A DNA stretch of 64,000 nucleotides from Hortaea werneckii (taxonomy: Eukaryota; Ascomycota; Dothideomycetes; Mycosphaerellales; Teratosphaeriaceae): positions 22,521 to 86,520 of the forward strand of contig JBAOKB010000007.1 in assembly GCA_037044905.1 (NCBI GenBank), read 5' to 3'. The notes under the pieces are model-generated. The model made no database searches. It worked only from the letters and a program-made list of their open reading frames with translations, and was not told where the DNA came from. This document shows positions 50,643-62,501 of this stretch, in pieces. Numbering within the stretch: position 1 is the first letter of the stretch; the number at the start of each line of letters is the position of its first letter. Position numbers and translations under genes: made by a program.

Positions 50643-53600
50643 CTATAACGCTGCGATGGCTTTCCTCAGCACTTCTAAACTTCCTTCGCTGACACACGCT
50701 TCTTCCGAATGCGAGTCTTTCAGCATCCAGCTGAGGTCGCTCAAAACACCGAGCGGAAGCCAGTGGCTCTCCTTTGCCTTCTCTACACTCTCTTTGATGC
50801 GACCGGTGTGCTCCCAGCTCTGCGCTGCCTCCTCGGCTCGTCTGATGATTTTGTCTGGTATGCCGCACATGGCGGCGCAGTGCATGCCGTAACTGCCCTC
50901 TGCAACACCGTCCTCAAGCTTGTAAAGGAACGTAACATCTCGTATGTCATCGTCCACTCTGACAGCCATTCGCTTAGATGCTATTTCAGGGTGACTGGCA
51001 AACTCGGTCGCTAAGCTGTGGTAATGAGTGGCAAAGTATCCCAAGGAGCCGACATGAGTCGCAACATGATGCAGCACAGCCTGCGCAACTGCCACACCAT
51101 CGTAGCTGCTGGTACCGCGGCCGAGCTCATCGAGGATGACCAGTGATCGAGGTGTAGCTTCTTGGAGGATCTTCTTGGTCTCGCTCAGTTCCACCATAAA
51201 AGTGCTCTGACCGGCGAAAATGTTGTCGTGGGCACCAAGTCGAGACATGATGCGATCGACAGGCGTCATGCGTGCAGTCTCCGCAGGAACATGGCAGCCA
51301 ATCTGTGCCAAAATGACAGCAACACAGGTCATGCGCAGCACCGTTGACTTCCCTGCTGCATTGGCGCCAGTGAGCAACGTGACGGAGGCATCATTGCCAC
51401 CCAGAGAGATATCGTTCGGGATGAAGTTCGTAGTGGTCTCGATGCAAGGGTGGCGTAGCTCAGCGAACTCCAAGACACTGCGCGCTTGATCGTCCTCTAT
51501 GAATTCTGGCCTGCATGCTGGAGTGCCCATAGCAGTAGAAGCCTTGGCCAATGAGATAAGACAGTCAAGCTGAGAAATGATCTTGACAGCAGCAAGCCAG
51601 GTAGCATAGTCTTCGTCGAAGCGTGCAAAAAATCTCCCGGACATAGCTTTGACAACTTGACCGTGAGTCTCTTGAGCTTCTTTCAGGTCTTGCACCAAGC
51701 CCTCTAGCTCCGGAAAATACCATCGCTTGACAGACTTCGTGGCCGACACTTGCTTCCAGGTCTTTGGTATGGTGCCTTTCACCTTGATGGGTACTTCTAA
51801 TTGGTAAATCTCTTTGCCGTTGTCCGTGAATTTGATGGCTGAGGAACCCAGGTCTTTGCGGGCTTTGTTTAGAAGTTTTTGCAACTCCTTTTCGATCCCA
51901 TCAATCCGCTCCTGGCTTTCGTCGAACTCTTCTTCGATGCCGGGTTGCGGGATGAAGAGACCATCGTCTTTGGCTTTACTACGATCGAAAGCGTCCTTCC
52001 AGTGGCTCAGCGCTCCAGCGAGATCCGGCATGGCGGAGATGAGCTGACCGAGCACACCTTCCCCTTGACCAAAAGCTCCAAGAAGCGACATTGTGTACTC
52101 GATCTGCTCAAAACCTTCTAGAACCTTGACGAAGTCTTGAGCCTTGCACCTTCCAGCATGAATCCGCGAGATGAGCCGCTCCAGATCTGGAAGTCTGCTC
52201 AGCGAAGCTGTAAAGCGATCCATAATTGTGCTGTCAGCATTGAGGGCGTCGACTGCGTCAAGCCTCTGATTGATTTTCTTTGCATCAGCGAGTGGATGGC
52301 AGACCCATTGTCTGAGCGTACGCTTGCCAAATGGCGTGATGCATCGATTCAGCATGGTGAATAACGTGCCATCAGTGCTGCCATCAAATGTGTTTGCAAA
52401 GATCTCCAAGTTGATCAAACTCTGCCCATCCAACACCAGGCTTGATGCTTTGCGGATGGGATCGTACCAAGCGAAGTTGCCCGCCGTAATGAGCTCACGC
52501 TCTATCTTGAGTGTGCTGAGGTACCAGATAAGCGCACCAAGGGCAGAGAATGTGAGCTCTCTATCTTTCGCCTCGCGTAGTGCCACAGGCCAAGCGTCCA
52601 TGGAGTCTTCGACCGCTTTGTCAAAGTAACCTTCGCCATCTATCTTCATGCGTGCTTTCTCGGCCGTCAGGAACTCTTTATCAGGCTTGAGATAGTTCCA
52701 GATTGTCGTCGGTGCGGTATTGTTCTTCAAGATCCGAAGGGCTTTGCTGGAAATGGAGCTCTTCTCTAATAACAACTCGCCCGGGCGAGTCTGGGCAACG
52801 AATGTTTCAAAACGAGTCATGTCTGCATCATCAGCGAAGTCCACCAGGTGAAATTGCGCAGTCGCAGTGTCAACGAATGCGATGCCAAAACATGGTCTTC
52901 CATCCTTCTCTGTCTCTTTGATTGCAGCGCAGTACGTTGCCATGTCGTCTTGCAGCATACCGCCGTCAACCAGTGTGCCAGAGGTTAGAACAGAAGAAAG
53001 CTCTCTCCGAATAATCTTCTCCTCCTTCTTCTTGTCGGCGTCACTCCTCTCACGCATGTCCTTGCCAAGAGCAGATTCCATTTGGTCTACTCGCGCGATC
53101 TTGTAGCCTTTCGCCACAAATTGGTTCGCCCAATGGTCAAGACTAGCCTCTGGCACGCCCACCATCCGCATATTGACTCGATCCGTGAGCTTGAGATCAA
53201 ACAGTTGATGGCCAACGGTGGCGTCGTTTTCATAGAGTTCATAAAATTTGCCCTTCTTGAAGAAGACAATTGTATTCCAGAACTTGCACTTGATCTCCCA
53301 ATACTGCTTTTCAAAGGGTGAAAACTTGCCCCATGCCATAGGCGGAATGTATAACGTGCGAGGGTCGTAATCTGGGTGATCTGGAGGGTGCCGATCCGCG
53401 TCGAGAATAGTTGCCAACCACGGATAACGTTCCGACGGATCCGTGGTATGTGCCTTTTGCTTCTTGCCCGTTGCCACATCTTGCTCACGTTTCTTCTTTT
53501 GCATGTCTGCCACTTTTCGAGGTTCTGTTGGCGGTGGTGCCTCAGGGTCGTACGTCCACTGCCGTGCGGTAGATGTCGTTGGAATCTCCTCACTGTCTTC

Positions 53601-54463
53601 CACAGGCAAAGATGGTGGAGAGGGCGGCTTGGTCGAACTTGTGGGATTTGAAATCTTCTGCTTGCTTCTCTTCGGCTTCTGCTCCTCTCCATCATCGTCC
53701 TCGACAACAAAATCGTCCATATCTGCTGAGTGGGTATTAGCCTTGTTGCTTGGTTGCGATAGTGGTTCCCCAATCAGCTGACTGTGTAATGGCGGCAGGC
53801 TTTTGAAGACTACGCCCGGCTGGTAAGTCGTTATGAGATTGCAAGATGTGCTCAACGTACCATCGTCACTTTCCATGGCAGCCTGAGTGGCCTCATCAAA
53901 GCCATACTCGTCGTCAGACTCATCCTTGGCACTTATGCGCCTCCTCTTAGAGGCACGCCTGTTGCCTGACAGCGGCTTGAAGACTTCGTCGTCATCTTCA
54001 TCATCAGACTCGGCGTAATTGACCTGCTTCTTCGCCTTGCGTGAGGGGCTGGAGAACAGTGTGCCTGGCGTTTCTATCAGTCGGTCAGTCTCCGGCTGGG
54101 GCCTATCATCTTGAACAGCAACGCACCATTCTCTTTGTTGGCGTTGCCGCCTGCAGAAGTCTGCTGAGATGCACCAGGAGCCGCGGGTGGGCTGGAGCTT
54201 GCTGCTACGCTGCTGCTTGGCACCGGTGTGCGGTCCGCACTAGAAGTAGGTACCTTGCTGCTGTCGATTGAGCCATTGGCATCGGATGCTCGCTTTGCGG
54301 GTGTGACATTGCTGGAAGCCGATGCCGCTCGTTTCTGGAAGAAGCTTGCAATGCCCTGCTGCTTCGGTCCGGGTTTGGCGGACGATGAACTCCCAGTCTT
54401 GGTCTTGGGAGCGGCGCGTGCCTTCGTGGTATTGACCTCGTTGCCTTCAATTCCTCGTGCCAT
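50643..54463 (-). CDS. MSH6: DNA mismatch repair protein Msh6
   Basis: Three exons, 54463-54127, 54073-53861 and 53722-50643, 1209 residues, matching family size. A PCNA-interacting box (Gln35, Ile38, Phe41-Phe42 in 'QQGIASFF') opens the protein. A disordered acidic/basic N-region follows, then the mismatch-binding domain with 'GKFYELYE' (the Phe-x-Glu that probes the mispair), the lever and clamp, and a C-terminal ATPase: Walker A 'TGANAAGKST' near residue 970 and Walker B 'VILDELGRGTSSYDG' near 1048. Msh6 pairs with Msh2 as MutS-alpha in the nucleus and recognises base mismatches and small loops. The Walker A core reads 'GANAAGKST', whereas 'GPNMGGKST' is more usual; the Lys and Ser are kept. 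Promoter shared with the folylpolyglutamate synthase gene. Confidence 0.95.
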
Positions 54464-54757
54464 TGTGATTGCTGATGATTCGAAAGCGCCGCGTAATGGA
54501 CGCGACGTTGCGAGGGAATCTCAGGCACGCGCTCGAGACGCCGAGGAGGTGGAGTTGGGAGACGCGAAGTGGTGACGCGACCCTAGACGCGTCTGGTTCA
54601 TCCCGTCTTGATTGGTATCTTTGGCCTCAGGCATGAACAGACATGTTCCCGACGGAAGCTCCCGTCCCGTCGGCTTCGGGCCAAAATCCATCGATGGACC
54701 TCACCCTGAGCTGCTGCTTGGTCTTGCATTGCCGCGAGGGTGTGAAGACGCTTCCAG
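54464..54757. promoter_or_regulatory. Bidirectional promoter, MSH6 and folylpolyglutamate synthase
   Basis: 294 bp between two divergent start codons. It includes an ACGCGACC/ACGCGTC cluster near 54573-54592 that resembles cell-cycle MluI-box (ACGCGT) sites: ACGCGT occurs at 54587-54592. The regulatory reading is inference. Confidence 0.5.
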
Positions 54758-56422
54758 ATGAATATGTTTGCGTCCAAAGCCTGCAAAACGTACTTACGTT
54801 ATAGTACTGCACAGCGAAGAATGTACTCAGTGGCTAAGTATGCTCGTGATTACAATGGCGCGGTTCAAGCCCTCAATTCGCTGCAGAGCAATTTCTCCAT
54901 CGTGGAGGCGATTAGGAAGCAGGGTCCGGGTTGGAACAAGCTCGCCATCCCTGAGATGATATCTTGGGTTCGAAGGATAGGCTACGAGGTACGCGACTGG
55001 CATTCTCACCGCCGATGTTTGCCTTGCTGAGTTTCGTCACAGCCATCAGATTTCGACATCCTGAACCCTGTACATATTGCCGGCACAAAGGGCAAGGGCT
55101 CTACATCTGCCTTTGTTTCCTCGATACTAGCCCAGTATCTGCCCACTAAGCGTAGCATACATGCTGAGCGGCTGCCATCAAGTGTTGGCTTGTATACTTC
55201 TCCCCACCTTCGCTTTGTGCGTGAGAGGATAAAGATCGATAATCAACCAATCTCGGAAGCACTCTTTGCCAAATGTTTTTGGGAAGTCTGGGATAAGCTT
55301 GAAGCCAACCCTTCTGCTCCGGGTGAGCAAGATGCACGTAACATCGGCGGTAAGCCCGTCTACTTCCATTATCTCACTCTGATGGCACTGCATTGCTACA
55401 TGCAGGCAAAGGTCGGGACTGCAGTGATTGAATGTGGCATAGGCGGTGAGCACGACACTACTAATGTTCTGTCCAAGCCGTCGGTGACTGGTGTCACAAG
55501 CCTTGGCATCGACCATCAGGCACTTCTCGGTGACACGATTGACAGCATCGCCTGGCATAAAGCTGGTATATTCAAGGACGGTGTCCCAGCCTACAGCGTC
55601 CCCCAACCCGATGCGGCGCTTGAAGTGCTTGACAACAGGGCAAGAGAAAGGGGCACAGAGTTGCATGTCATCCCTGAGCATCCAGCACTCCAGTCGACTC
55701 CCCTCGGCTTGCAAGGTGATTTCCAACGCACGAATGCTTCGCTTGCAATAGCCATCAGTGCCTCACATCTTTCAAGCCTTGGCTATAGTGGTGTGCCTCA
55801 TCCGCTTGATCAAACCTCACGGCTGCCAGAGGAGTTCATCAAAGGTTTAGAAGCTGCTCGACTGGGCGGGCGTTGTGACTTACGACAAGATGGGAAGCTC
55901 CCAAGCTTGAAATGGTACATTGACGGCGGTCACACTCTTGAAAGCATTGACATGGCAGGCCGCTGGTTTGCCTCCACAAGTTCTCGCGATGCGAAAAGAA
56001 TCTTGATCTTCAATCAACAGACCCGCGACGCCTCAGCTCTTGCCCGGCGCCTCCATCAGACCCTCGCTACAGCTACGGGAAACGCTAAGCCATTTCAGCA
56101 CGCAATCTTTTGCACCAACACTACATACGCGAATGCTGGGTATAAAGCTGATCTTGTGTCAATCAACACGAGCAAAGACGATGTCGACAGTCTCCGAGTA
56201 CAGCACAAGCTCGCGCAGAATTACGATAGTATTGACCCAGAAGCATGTGTCCACGTTCTTGGAACTGTCGAGGAAGCTGTACAGCAGGCAAGAGAATTGA
56301 GTGGCAACGAAGCTGCCGATGTCTTGGTGACTGGCAGCCTACACCTTGTAGGCGGTGTTATTGAAGTGCTTGAAAATGAATCGGAAATGTCTGAGACCGT
56401 GTTACCATCGTCTAAGATGTAA
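54758..56422 (+). CDS. MET7: Folylpolyglutamate synthase (mitochondrial/cytosolic)
   Basis: Two exons, 54758-54988 and 55043-56422, 536 residues. The ATP-binding loop 'GTKGKGST' is at residues 91-98. Other marks are 'SPHLRFVRERI', 'VIECGIGGEHDTTNV' and 'SLGIDHQALLGDTIDSIAWHKAGIFK', the last typical of eukaryotic FPGS. The C-terminal domain includes 'WYIDGGHTLES' and 'VTGSLHLVGGV'. The enzyme adds glutamates to folates with ATP, needed for retention and for methionine and purine synthesis. The first 25 residues are basic and lack acids ('FASKACKTYLRYSTAQRRMY'), as in a mitochondrial presequence; a later ATG at residue 22 could give a cytosolic form. The intron sits between 'RRIGYE' and 'PSDFDILNP'. 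Confidence 0.93.
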
Positions 56423-56656
56423 AACAAGGTTGATTTGTGCATCGAAGCACGAATTTCTTTGTCTCGCATCTACCATGCAAAATCAAAGTTGAAGCGGCAT
56501 TGACCATGACATGGCCGGATGGGGAACAAACGAATTTGGAACAAAGGTCTTGACGCACTTGCAGGCTACGAAGCGAGACACCAAAATCTGAACTCCTCTG
56601 CTACTTTGCTTGGTGACCAAGAGATTTGTTCCTGTCAGGGCGGGAAAGTGTTTGCT
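56423..56656. other. Intergenic region between FPGS and RBR gene C
   Basis: 234 bp. The open frame continuing upstream to 56519 has no protein character; the ATG at 56657 is preferred. Confidence 0.4.
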
Positions 56657-59555
56657 ATGGCTAGTAATAACAACCGTGCGCTTGTTCGTCAAGTGCAGCA
56701 AACGGGGCAATGGCATTGCATAAGTGGGGTCGCATGCCCCGACGTTCTGGGTCCTGATCATGTTGCTTGGGAAATCGACCCTAACGACGAGGAGGAAAGT
56801 CCAGAGTACTACTGTACCGACTGCATCGCCTTCATTTTTGAGCAAGCTGCTGGCGTCGAGGGCATGTGGCAGCCAAGGATTGGACGATCTGAGCTTGACA
56901 TCGAAGACTTCGCAATGGAGTTGAACAGGAGTCACCCAGGACTGGTGCTGCGATTCCGAGAACATGCGGAGAGTCAAGGGATACCTGTCGATGAAAGAGT
57001 CTATTGCCGTCACCCAGGCGACGTCGATTCGGATGGTGTACCTCAGTTCTGCAATGGTCTCGTTGGCAGACGTGACCCTTCGGGCTCGACCAGAACGTGG
57101 GTACCTTGTCCGAGATGCACGCGTATGGCTTGTCTTGCTTGTGGGGGAATCGGCTTTGATACAGCGACCGGTCAGCATACCTGCTCTGCTCAGGAAGAGG
57201 AAGTTTTGCTTGCGTACGATCAAGGATACAGGTGGCAAAGGTGTCCGGGTTGCGGTACGAGCACCGAGCACATCACAGGCTGCAACCACATGACGTAAAT
57301 CCTTTCGATTCTTGAAATTGCGAAAGAAAGAAGCTGACCCTGACTTAGCTGCACATTCTGCGATGAACAATATTGCCGGGTATGTGGAGAAGCCCATAGA
57401 GACGATCCTCCAGGAAATGGGCGTCATTGGAACTACCCCAATCCATGTCCGAGATATGTAAGTACATTGACCTCCACTAAATTGCCAGATCGACTGTCTG
57501 ACGATTAATGGGTAGAATTATGCCGTCCCGCGCAACCCAGATGATGGAGATCCCAACTGGCCCAACGACGGCCACCGCTTCTGGGCTTTAGACCTTGCTG
57601 GTCTCATGTTCAGGCGCCAGGACATTGAATACGACGATGCGCAGTCTAGACAGGTGCCAACAGAGTACCCAGATGCACATTTTTCGCGGGACCAGAGTCT
57701 CGACATATTTCAGCCAGTTGAGGAACAGGACACTCCGTACCGGGCTTATGCACGCCGCGTTGCTAATATTCACCACCTCTTTCGCGATGGGCATTTAGCT
57801 AACCGAATGCGATCGATCTTCTACAATGAAGCCCACCAACCCCGTGCATACCAGGTCAATGACGAGATGCTGCCATTGCTGGCGGCTCTTCGACACGTGA
57901 CCACCTATCGTCACAACCTTGCCGTCGACTTCGAGAATGGCCGGGTGTTCTCGATGGATGAACCCGATATCTTACATCGAATACTGTTCACGCATCATGT
58001 GCACATGCTGAGGCGAAATTTCCGCCGCTTTGCAAGCTACACAGACGACATTGATACTGGGCACTGGTTGTCACTTCGAAGGAACCCAGAATGGAGACAG
58101 ATTCTCCTGTCCGTATTGCAGTTACGACTACCTCCCGAACCAAATGCGTCCAACCCTTTCAGGGAAAGAGGATCTCGCCATCGGAATTTTCGCAACGAAT
58201 TGAGACAGCTTCTACGTGATTATTTCCAAGTTGCTGCCGCAGAGACAACAATGGGATCCGCGGACGGGCGAGCCGGTCCCCAAGCTTTCGCCATACATGC
58301 GTTGAATCAAATCAGTTGGATACTTGACCGCGACGGCTTTTTGACCCTTCCCGAAAGTTTTTGTCTGAGGTACCACCTCGATAGAGTGCGCCATACTATG
58401 GAAAATTTGCCGGCGGCCGAAATCGCGCAGCTTGAGCGTCGCACACATGAGCATCAAGGGGTTTGGGATGTCGTCAGAAACGTTGTCTCCGCGACCATTG
58501 TTGTTGAGGACCTTGTCGACGAAGGGGATGATTTAGATGGGCGATTACGGTGGGATGAACAACTTCACTGGGTTCGCGATATGCTCTCTTCCATTGCGGA
58601 CGAAAGGTTTCGCCTTTCGCAGCAAGAGGGCCATTCCCGCGAAGACCCTCTGTCCAGACAGCTTGCAGAGCTTTATCAGCTACTACGTAGCATTGACGAA
58701 TCTCTCAGCTTGGTTGCTGCCAATCCGGAAGAATGGGCAGAAGTCAACGCTGATCCCACTCGTCATGGTCGGGATCAAAATATTCCTCTGCTCCTGCAAT
58801 TGCAAGAATTCTACAGGGCTAGGTTTGAAGCTCGTGCTTTACAGCCTGTCTTCCACCATGCATTGAAGGTGCTATACGCCATGCTCGCAAGCATTGGACT
58901 AGCCCACTCGGGTTCGGTCACGCCTGAAATTGGATCTGACCTAGTTGTTGCATCGCCTGTGCGTGAGCCCGAATATTACTCCCACGAGTCATCCCCAGTA
59001 GGGAACGAACGTTACGCGCACCGGCCAAGCATTGATAGTCAGGATATGGAAGATGACCCCGCCCAACAAAACGACTTCCAAAGGACAGCAGCGGTTTTGC
59101 GTAGGATTCACGCTGGATCGGCGGCAGCCGACGCTCGGCCGTATTTCGATACAATGGCGCAAGTGGTATTGCATGAGCCTACAGAAACGTGGCGGCGCGA
59201 AAATGGCAGAGACATCTGGCGGGATCTTTACATCTTCTTCTCTGAACTTAGCCACACCATCGGCATTCGAGATATCCTCCCTGCGGCACAGGGCGACGTA
59301 AGCAGATGGATGTATCGACGTGCCTTGTGGAGGGGCTATCGAAGGTATCATGCCTTGTTCAGACGTTGGGAGCACCATCAAGCGCTAAGAGAACTGTTTC
59401 CGCGCACTGGGTATCTCTTAGAGACTTTGATCGCTCCGGGCGTGAGACCAGAAGATGGGGACAGCCTATTGCCGTGGGTGAGAAGACAGGAGGGCATTTA
59501 TGGAATCCCGCTGGAGGTTGAGGGGTTTGATGAGTCTTTGGTGCCATGGCGGTGA
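56657..59555 (+). CDS. RBR-type (IBR/RING2) putative E3 ubiquitin ligase C, long form
   Basis: Three exons, 56657-57294, 57349-57457 and 57516-59555, 928 residues. The zinc part parallels genes A and B: 'YYCTDCIAFIFEQA', 'ERVYCRH', 'PCPRCTRMACLACGGIG', 'QHTC', then RING2 'RCPGCGTSTEHITGCNHMT' joined across intron 1 to 'CTFCDEQYCRVCGEAHRD' and closing 'YPNPCPRY'. The putative catalytic Cys in 'TGC' is kept. The third exon encodes about 680 residues of mostly helical, Arg/Glu-rich sequence with no family I recognise ('LDLAGLMFRRQDIEYDD', 'RRALWRGYRRYHALFRRWEHH'). Introns split the RING2, whereas A and B are intronless, so C may be closer to the ancestral gene, with A and B derived. Confidence 0.8.
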
Positions 59556-60053
59556 TTGCAGAATGCTGGTGCTTTGGGACACTTTGGTGCTTTTTCTTTT
59601 TTCTTCTTTATTCTTTTTTTTTTTTCGCACTTCCGCACGGGTTCGCGTCTTCTTGCAGGTCACATGGGCTTAAGTGCAGGACTCAGAAGGGCAATTTCAG
59701 AAGTTTGGAGCGAATGAGGTGTATTTTGATCGATACGGAAGAGGTGATTTTTGCGCATGGTAAGCATCATAAAATCACCAATAAGTCAAATTTTGAGTCA
59801 CTTGTCTTCTTCCATTTCCTGACCGAGTTATGTACGTTTGGCCCATGGGCCTCGACGACAAGCAAGCCAATCACCAGAATTCAAGGCTTTCAACTGGATA
59901 CATCGCCTTTCAAACAACGGGGCCTGCAGTCGCCTCCCTACATCCTGAAAGAACCGTGTGTGTAGCCACTACCATAGGACAGCCGTGGATCAAACCACCG
60001 CGTCGTTCAAACCAGCGTCCTCCCGGGATGTCAAGCTTCAAAGTTCCTCCTAT
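59556..60053. other. Intergenic region downstream of RBR gene C
   Basis: T-rich stretch at about 59588-59627, probably within the 3' UTR/terminator. No gene supported; a 139-codon frame here is composition-driven. Confidence 0.4.
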
Positions 60054-60320
60054 CTAATAGATGCAGACGAGAGTTGAGTCTATGTGACACATACTGAATC
60101 CGTCCACGGCATCCATACCCGCTTTCTGGAAACAGGGAGCTGGACCTCGACTCCAGTTCATGCCGCCATTGATTCTGGCCGCGTTGTCGTGGTAATCGTA
60201 ATAAGAGGGTCCCGTGCTGCTCTGAAACCCTGAGATTGGATGACCGGTCTTATCAGAAGAGAGCGGAGCCCATCTCTGTTCGGTGCTCGGGCATCCCTGA
60301 AACTGCCAGGATCCGTACAT
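60054..60320 (-). CDS. Possible small protein of 88 residues, unknown
   Basis: ATG frame on the minus strand ('MYGSWQFQGCPSTEQRW...HIDSTLVCIY'), rich in Gly, Ser, Tyr and Trp, with four Cys and no signal peptide. A TATAAAAG box lies about 130 nt upstream (minus strand, near 60450-60458). I do not recognise it. It may be a real short gene, part of a spliced gene with the frame at 60158-60583, or noise. Confidence 0.25.
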   Translation of the reverse strand: MYGSWQFQGCPSTEQRWAPLSSDKTGHPISGFQSSTGPSYYDYHDNAARINGGMNWSRGPAPCFQKAGMDAVDGFSMCHIDSTLVCIY

Positions 60321-60800
60321 TGCAGGTGGGTGCTCTGTTGGACATATGGTCTCTCAATCTGTCCTTCAGAATAGGTGAGGGCTCCAAGGCTTAGAACTAT
60401 AGACTCGAGTTGAGGAATGTTCTGGTTATTAGTCCACATGCCCATTGGGCTTTTATAGGCTAGATTGACTTTCGCTATGTTCACTGTGGTAGCTACATCT
60501 CGGTGAAGACTATCCGTTGATTGACTCAAATACATCTGTAGATATGAACTAGGATACCGTACAAGCTTGCGTGGTTGCGCCAACTTCCGTCAGAGAGCAA
60601 CACCAAGGTTTTATTCCAGACGATGGCGTGTCTGTGGTCACAGAAAGTGTGCCTCTATATCTTGCTGCATCCATGAAAAGCCCTTCTCGCTACATAACTG
60701 TTGCAGTAAAGCCCCTGACCGGCCGACATTTGAGCTATTTCTTGAGCAGTGTCATCGGTAGCCTGGCTTTTGGTTGTATCTGTCCCCAGTGATCTTTGCC
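60321..60800. other. Region downstream of HET gene
   Basis: May hold further HET-gene exon(s): the HET stop codon overlaps a strong splice donor. On the minus strand a possible exon after an acceptor near 60650 stays open for about 27 codons. Not resolved. Confidence 0.35.
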
Positions 60801-62117
60801 TTACCTCAAACGAGATCCAAAAAAGCTTGGCGTGAGTGGCAAGTACAGTCTGACCTGCCTTAACCATTCCCGTTCGTTGGACGGATAATACTCTTGTAAT
60901 TCCTGGCCAAAAGTGCAGCAGTGCAGCCTTTCAAACACGACAGCGTATTCTGATGGATTTGACAGATCGTGATTATTTTGTGTGTCATGTTCCCTGACAG
61001 CGACATAGCAGCGCTGCGCGCTTCTATCATAAGGACTTTCTGAGCAAGCTAATGCAATGAGATAAATTGTTGTGACTGAGTCGCCTCCTGTAAACATTAT
61101 GCGCTCGCAGTCCGTCGTCAGCTGTAGACCTTGATTGGTAATGCTATAGGGCTGTCGTCTAACCCCAGCCAATGTGCCATGGATTACGTTTCCAGCCGAT
61201 CGAAAGAAGTCGGGAGAGTCTGCGAACAAGCTCGGCCAACAGCAGTCGTCCCAGCATTGCGCATACCTATCGGCCAGGGTATTTTCGTCAACAAGATTGT
61301 CCTCGCATCCTCTTGTTGTCCACGCAAAGATGGAGTCGTCTGGGGACCGTCTAATGATCTCTTCCTGGAGTCGCATGAAAGCCTTCAGTCCCTCGCCGTA
61401 CAGTAGCGGCATGTTGATGTCGAAGATCCCAAGCAACGAATAAGCGACGTCCTCGTCTCTGGTGGCGCGCCTACCCGCCGCCCAACTCATCCGCTGTGCC
61501 ACAGACGTACTTTCCAGTCCTGATCTTCGTTGAAGCACTCCCACGGGGATTCTGGTGATTGCTGATAGCCGAGCTAGAAACATGCGGCTGTTATTTGAAA
61601 GGAAACCCAACACATCCTTGGTGATTGCTCCGAAATCATCCCACGAGCTTGCACAAAAGAGTAAACGACGAGGTGCAAGCAGCTCTTGCAAAGTCCAACA
61701 GCGCCTGAACCACCGGCTTTTTTCTATGGCCTCTGGTAATCTTGTGTCCACATCTGCAAGATAGACAATGCACAAGCCGCTGTTCCAGTACCAGTTCCAC
61801 ATTGAATTGATGCTCTCAGAAAGCTCAGCGCTGCTTTTCTTGTCGATGCAACAGGTGTCGATCCAGCACCAGTCGAACCCTCGCACTTTGGCTACTTGAC
61901 AGAACTGAAGTATTTTGCGGTATCCAGCCTTCTGTGTCGTTTGATGAGCACGCGCAGCCTGCCACGGCGGTACGAGGTCCGAAGGTTGCTGTGACAGCAG
62001 GAAATCCTCATAGGAGACCTCTTCGCGACCCCAACAATGGGAGAGGATTGCGTAGCTATACTCTCCAACATTGTCTATCTCCTCGAATGAAATGCTAGTT
62101 GTGTTGAGCAGGCGCAT
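60801..62117 (-). CDS. HET-domain (heterokaryon incompatibility) protein
   Basis: 438 residues starting 'MRLLNTTSISFEEIDNVGEYSYAILSHCWG'. Core HET blocks are clear: 'YAILSHCWG', 'FDWCWIDTCCIDKKSSAELSESINSMW', 'WFRRCWTLQELLAPRRLLF' and 'ATRDEDVAYSLLGIFDINMPLLYGEG', the set found in HET-E/HET-D-like proteins. HET domains act in allorecognition and trigger cell death when incompatible partners meet; the fold is related to TIR-like domains (family knowledge). No NACHT, WD40 or ankyrin part is visible after the core, so this is a short-form HET protein. The TAA stop overlaps an AG|GTAAGG donor, so a C-terminal exon may be missing from this model. Confidence 0.88.
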   Translation of the reverse strand: MRLLNTTSISFEEIDNVGEYSYAILSHCWGREEVSYEDFLLSQQPSDLVPPWQAARAHQTTQKAGYRKILQFCQVAKVRGFDWCWIDTCCIDKKSSAELSESINSMWNWYWNSGLCIVYLADVDTRLPEAIEKSRWFRRCWTLQELLAPRRLLFCASSWDDFGAITKDVLGFLSNNSRMFLARLSAITRIPVGVLQRRSGLESTSVAQRMSWAAGRRATRDEDVAYSLLGIFDINMPLLYGEGLKAFMRLQEEIIRRSPDDSIFAWTTRGCEDNLVDENTLADRYAQCWDDCCWPSLFADSPDFFRSAGNVIHGTLAGVRRQPYSITNQGLQLTTDCERIMFTGGDSVTTIYLIALACSESPYDRSAQRCYVAVREHDTQNNHDLSNPSEYAVVFERLHCCTFGQELQEYYPSNEREWLRQVRLYLPLTPSFFGSRLR

Positions 62118-62501
62118 GAGTGCTGCGACGGAACATAATGTGTAGGTGCGTCCTCCAAGTTCGGAGAGATCAGCTCAGCTCGCGCGGGCACCTACCTGTT
62201 TAGCCGACATGCATGCCTCCGCCCAAGAAAAGTTGGCGGAAAGATAAGAACACGATTGGTGTACAGCCGAGCAGCTTATGCCGCATGCGATTTCATGGCC
62301 TCTACGGCTACTTGAGAATCTTGTCATTATATGTATACCTCAGCCGGTAATTTGACTACTCCGCGCTACTAGAAAATCTGCCGCGCGCCCCAACGCCTTC
62401 CGGGCAGCAATCCCAGACTTCCCTGATCGCAGCCCCCTTGTATCATGCAACACAAACGAATCATTCTGCTCTGATCGGCAGTTCCAGTGAGCCAGGCCCC
62501 T
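62118..62501. other. Intergenic region, HET promoter side and Rab5 3' side
   Basis: 384 bp with no gene or recognisable motif. Confidence 0.4.
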
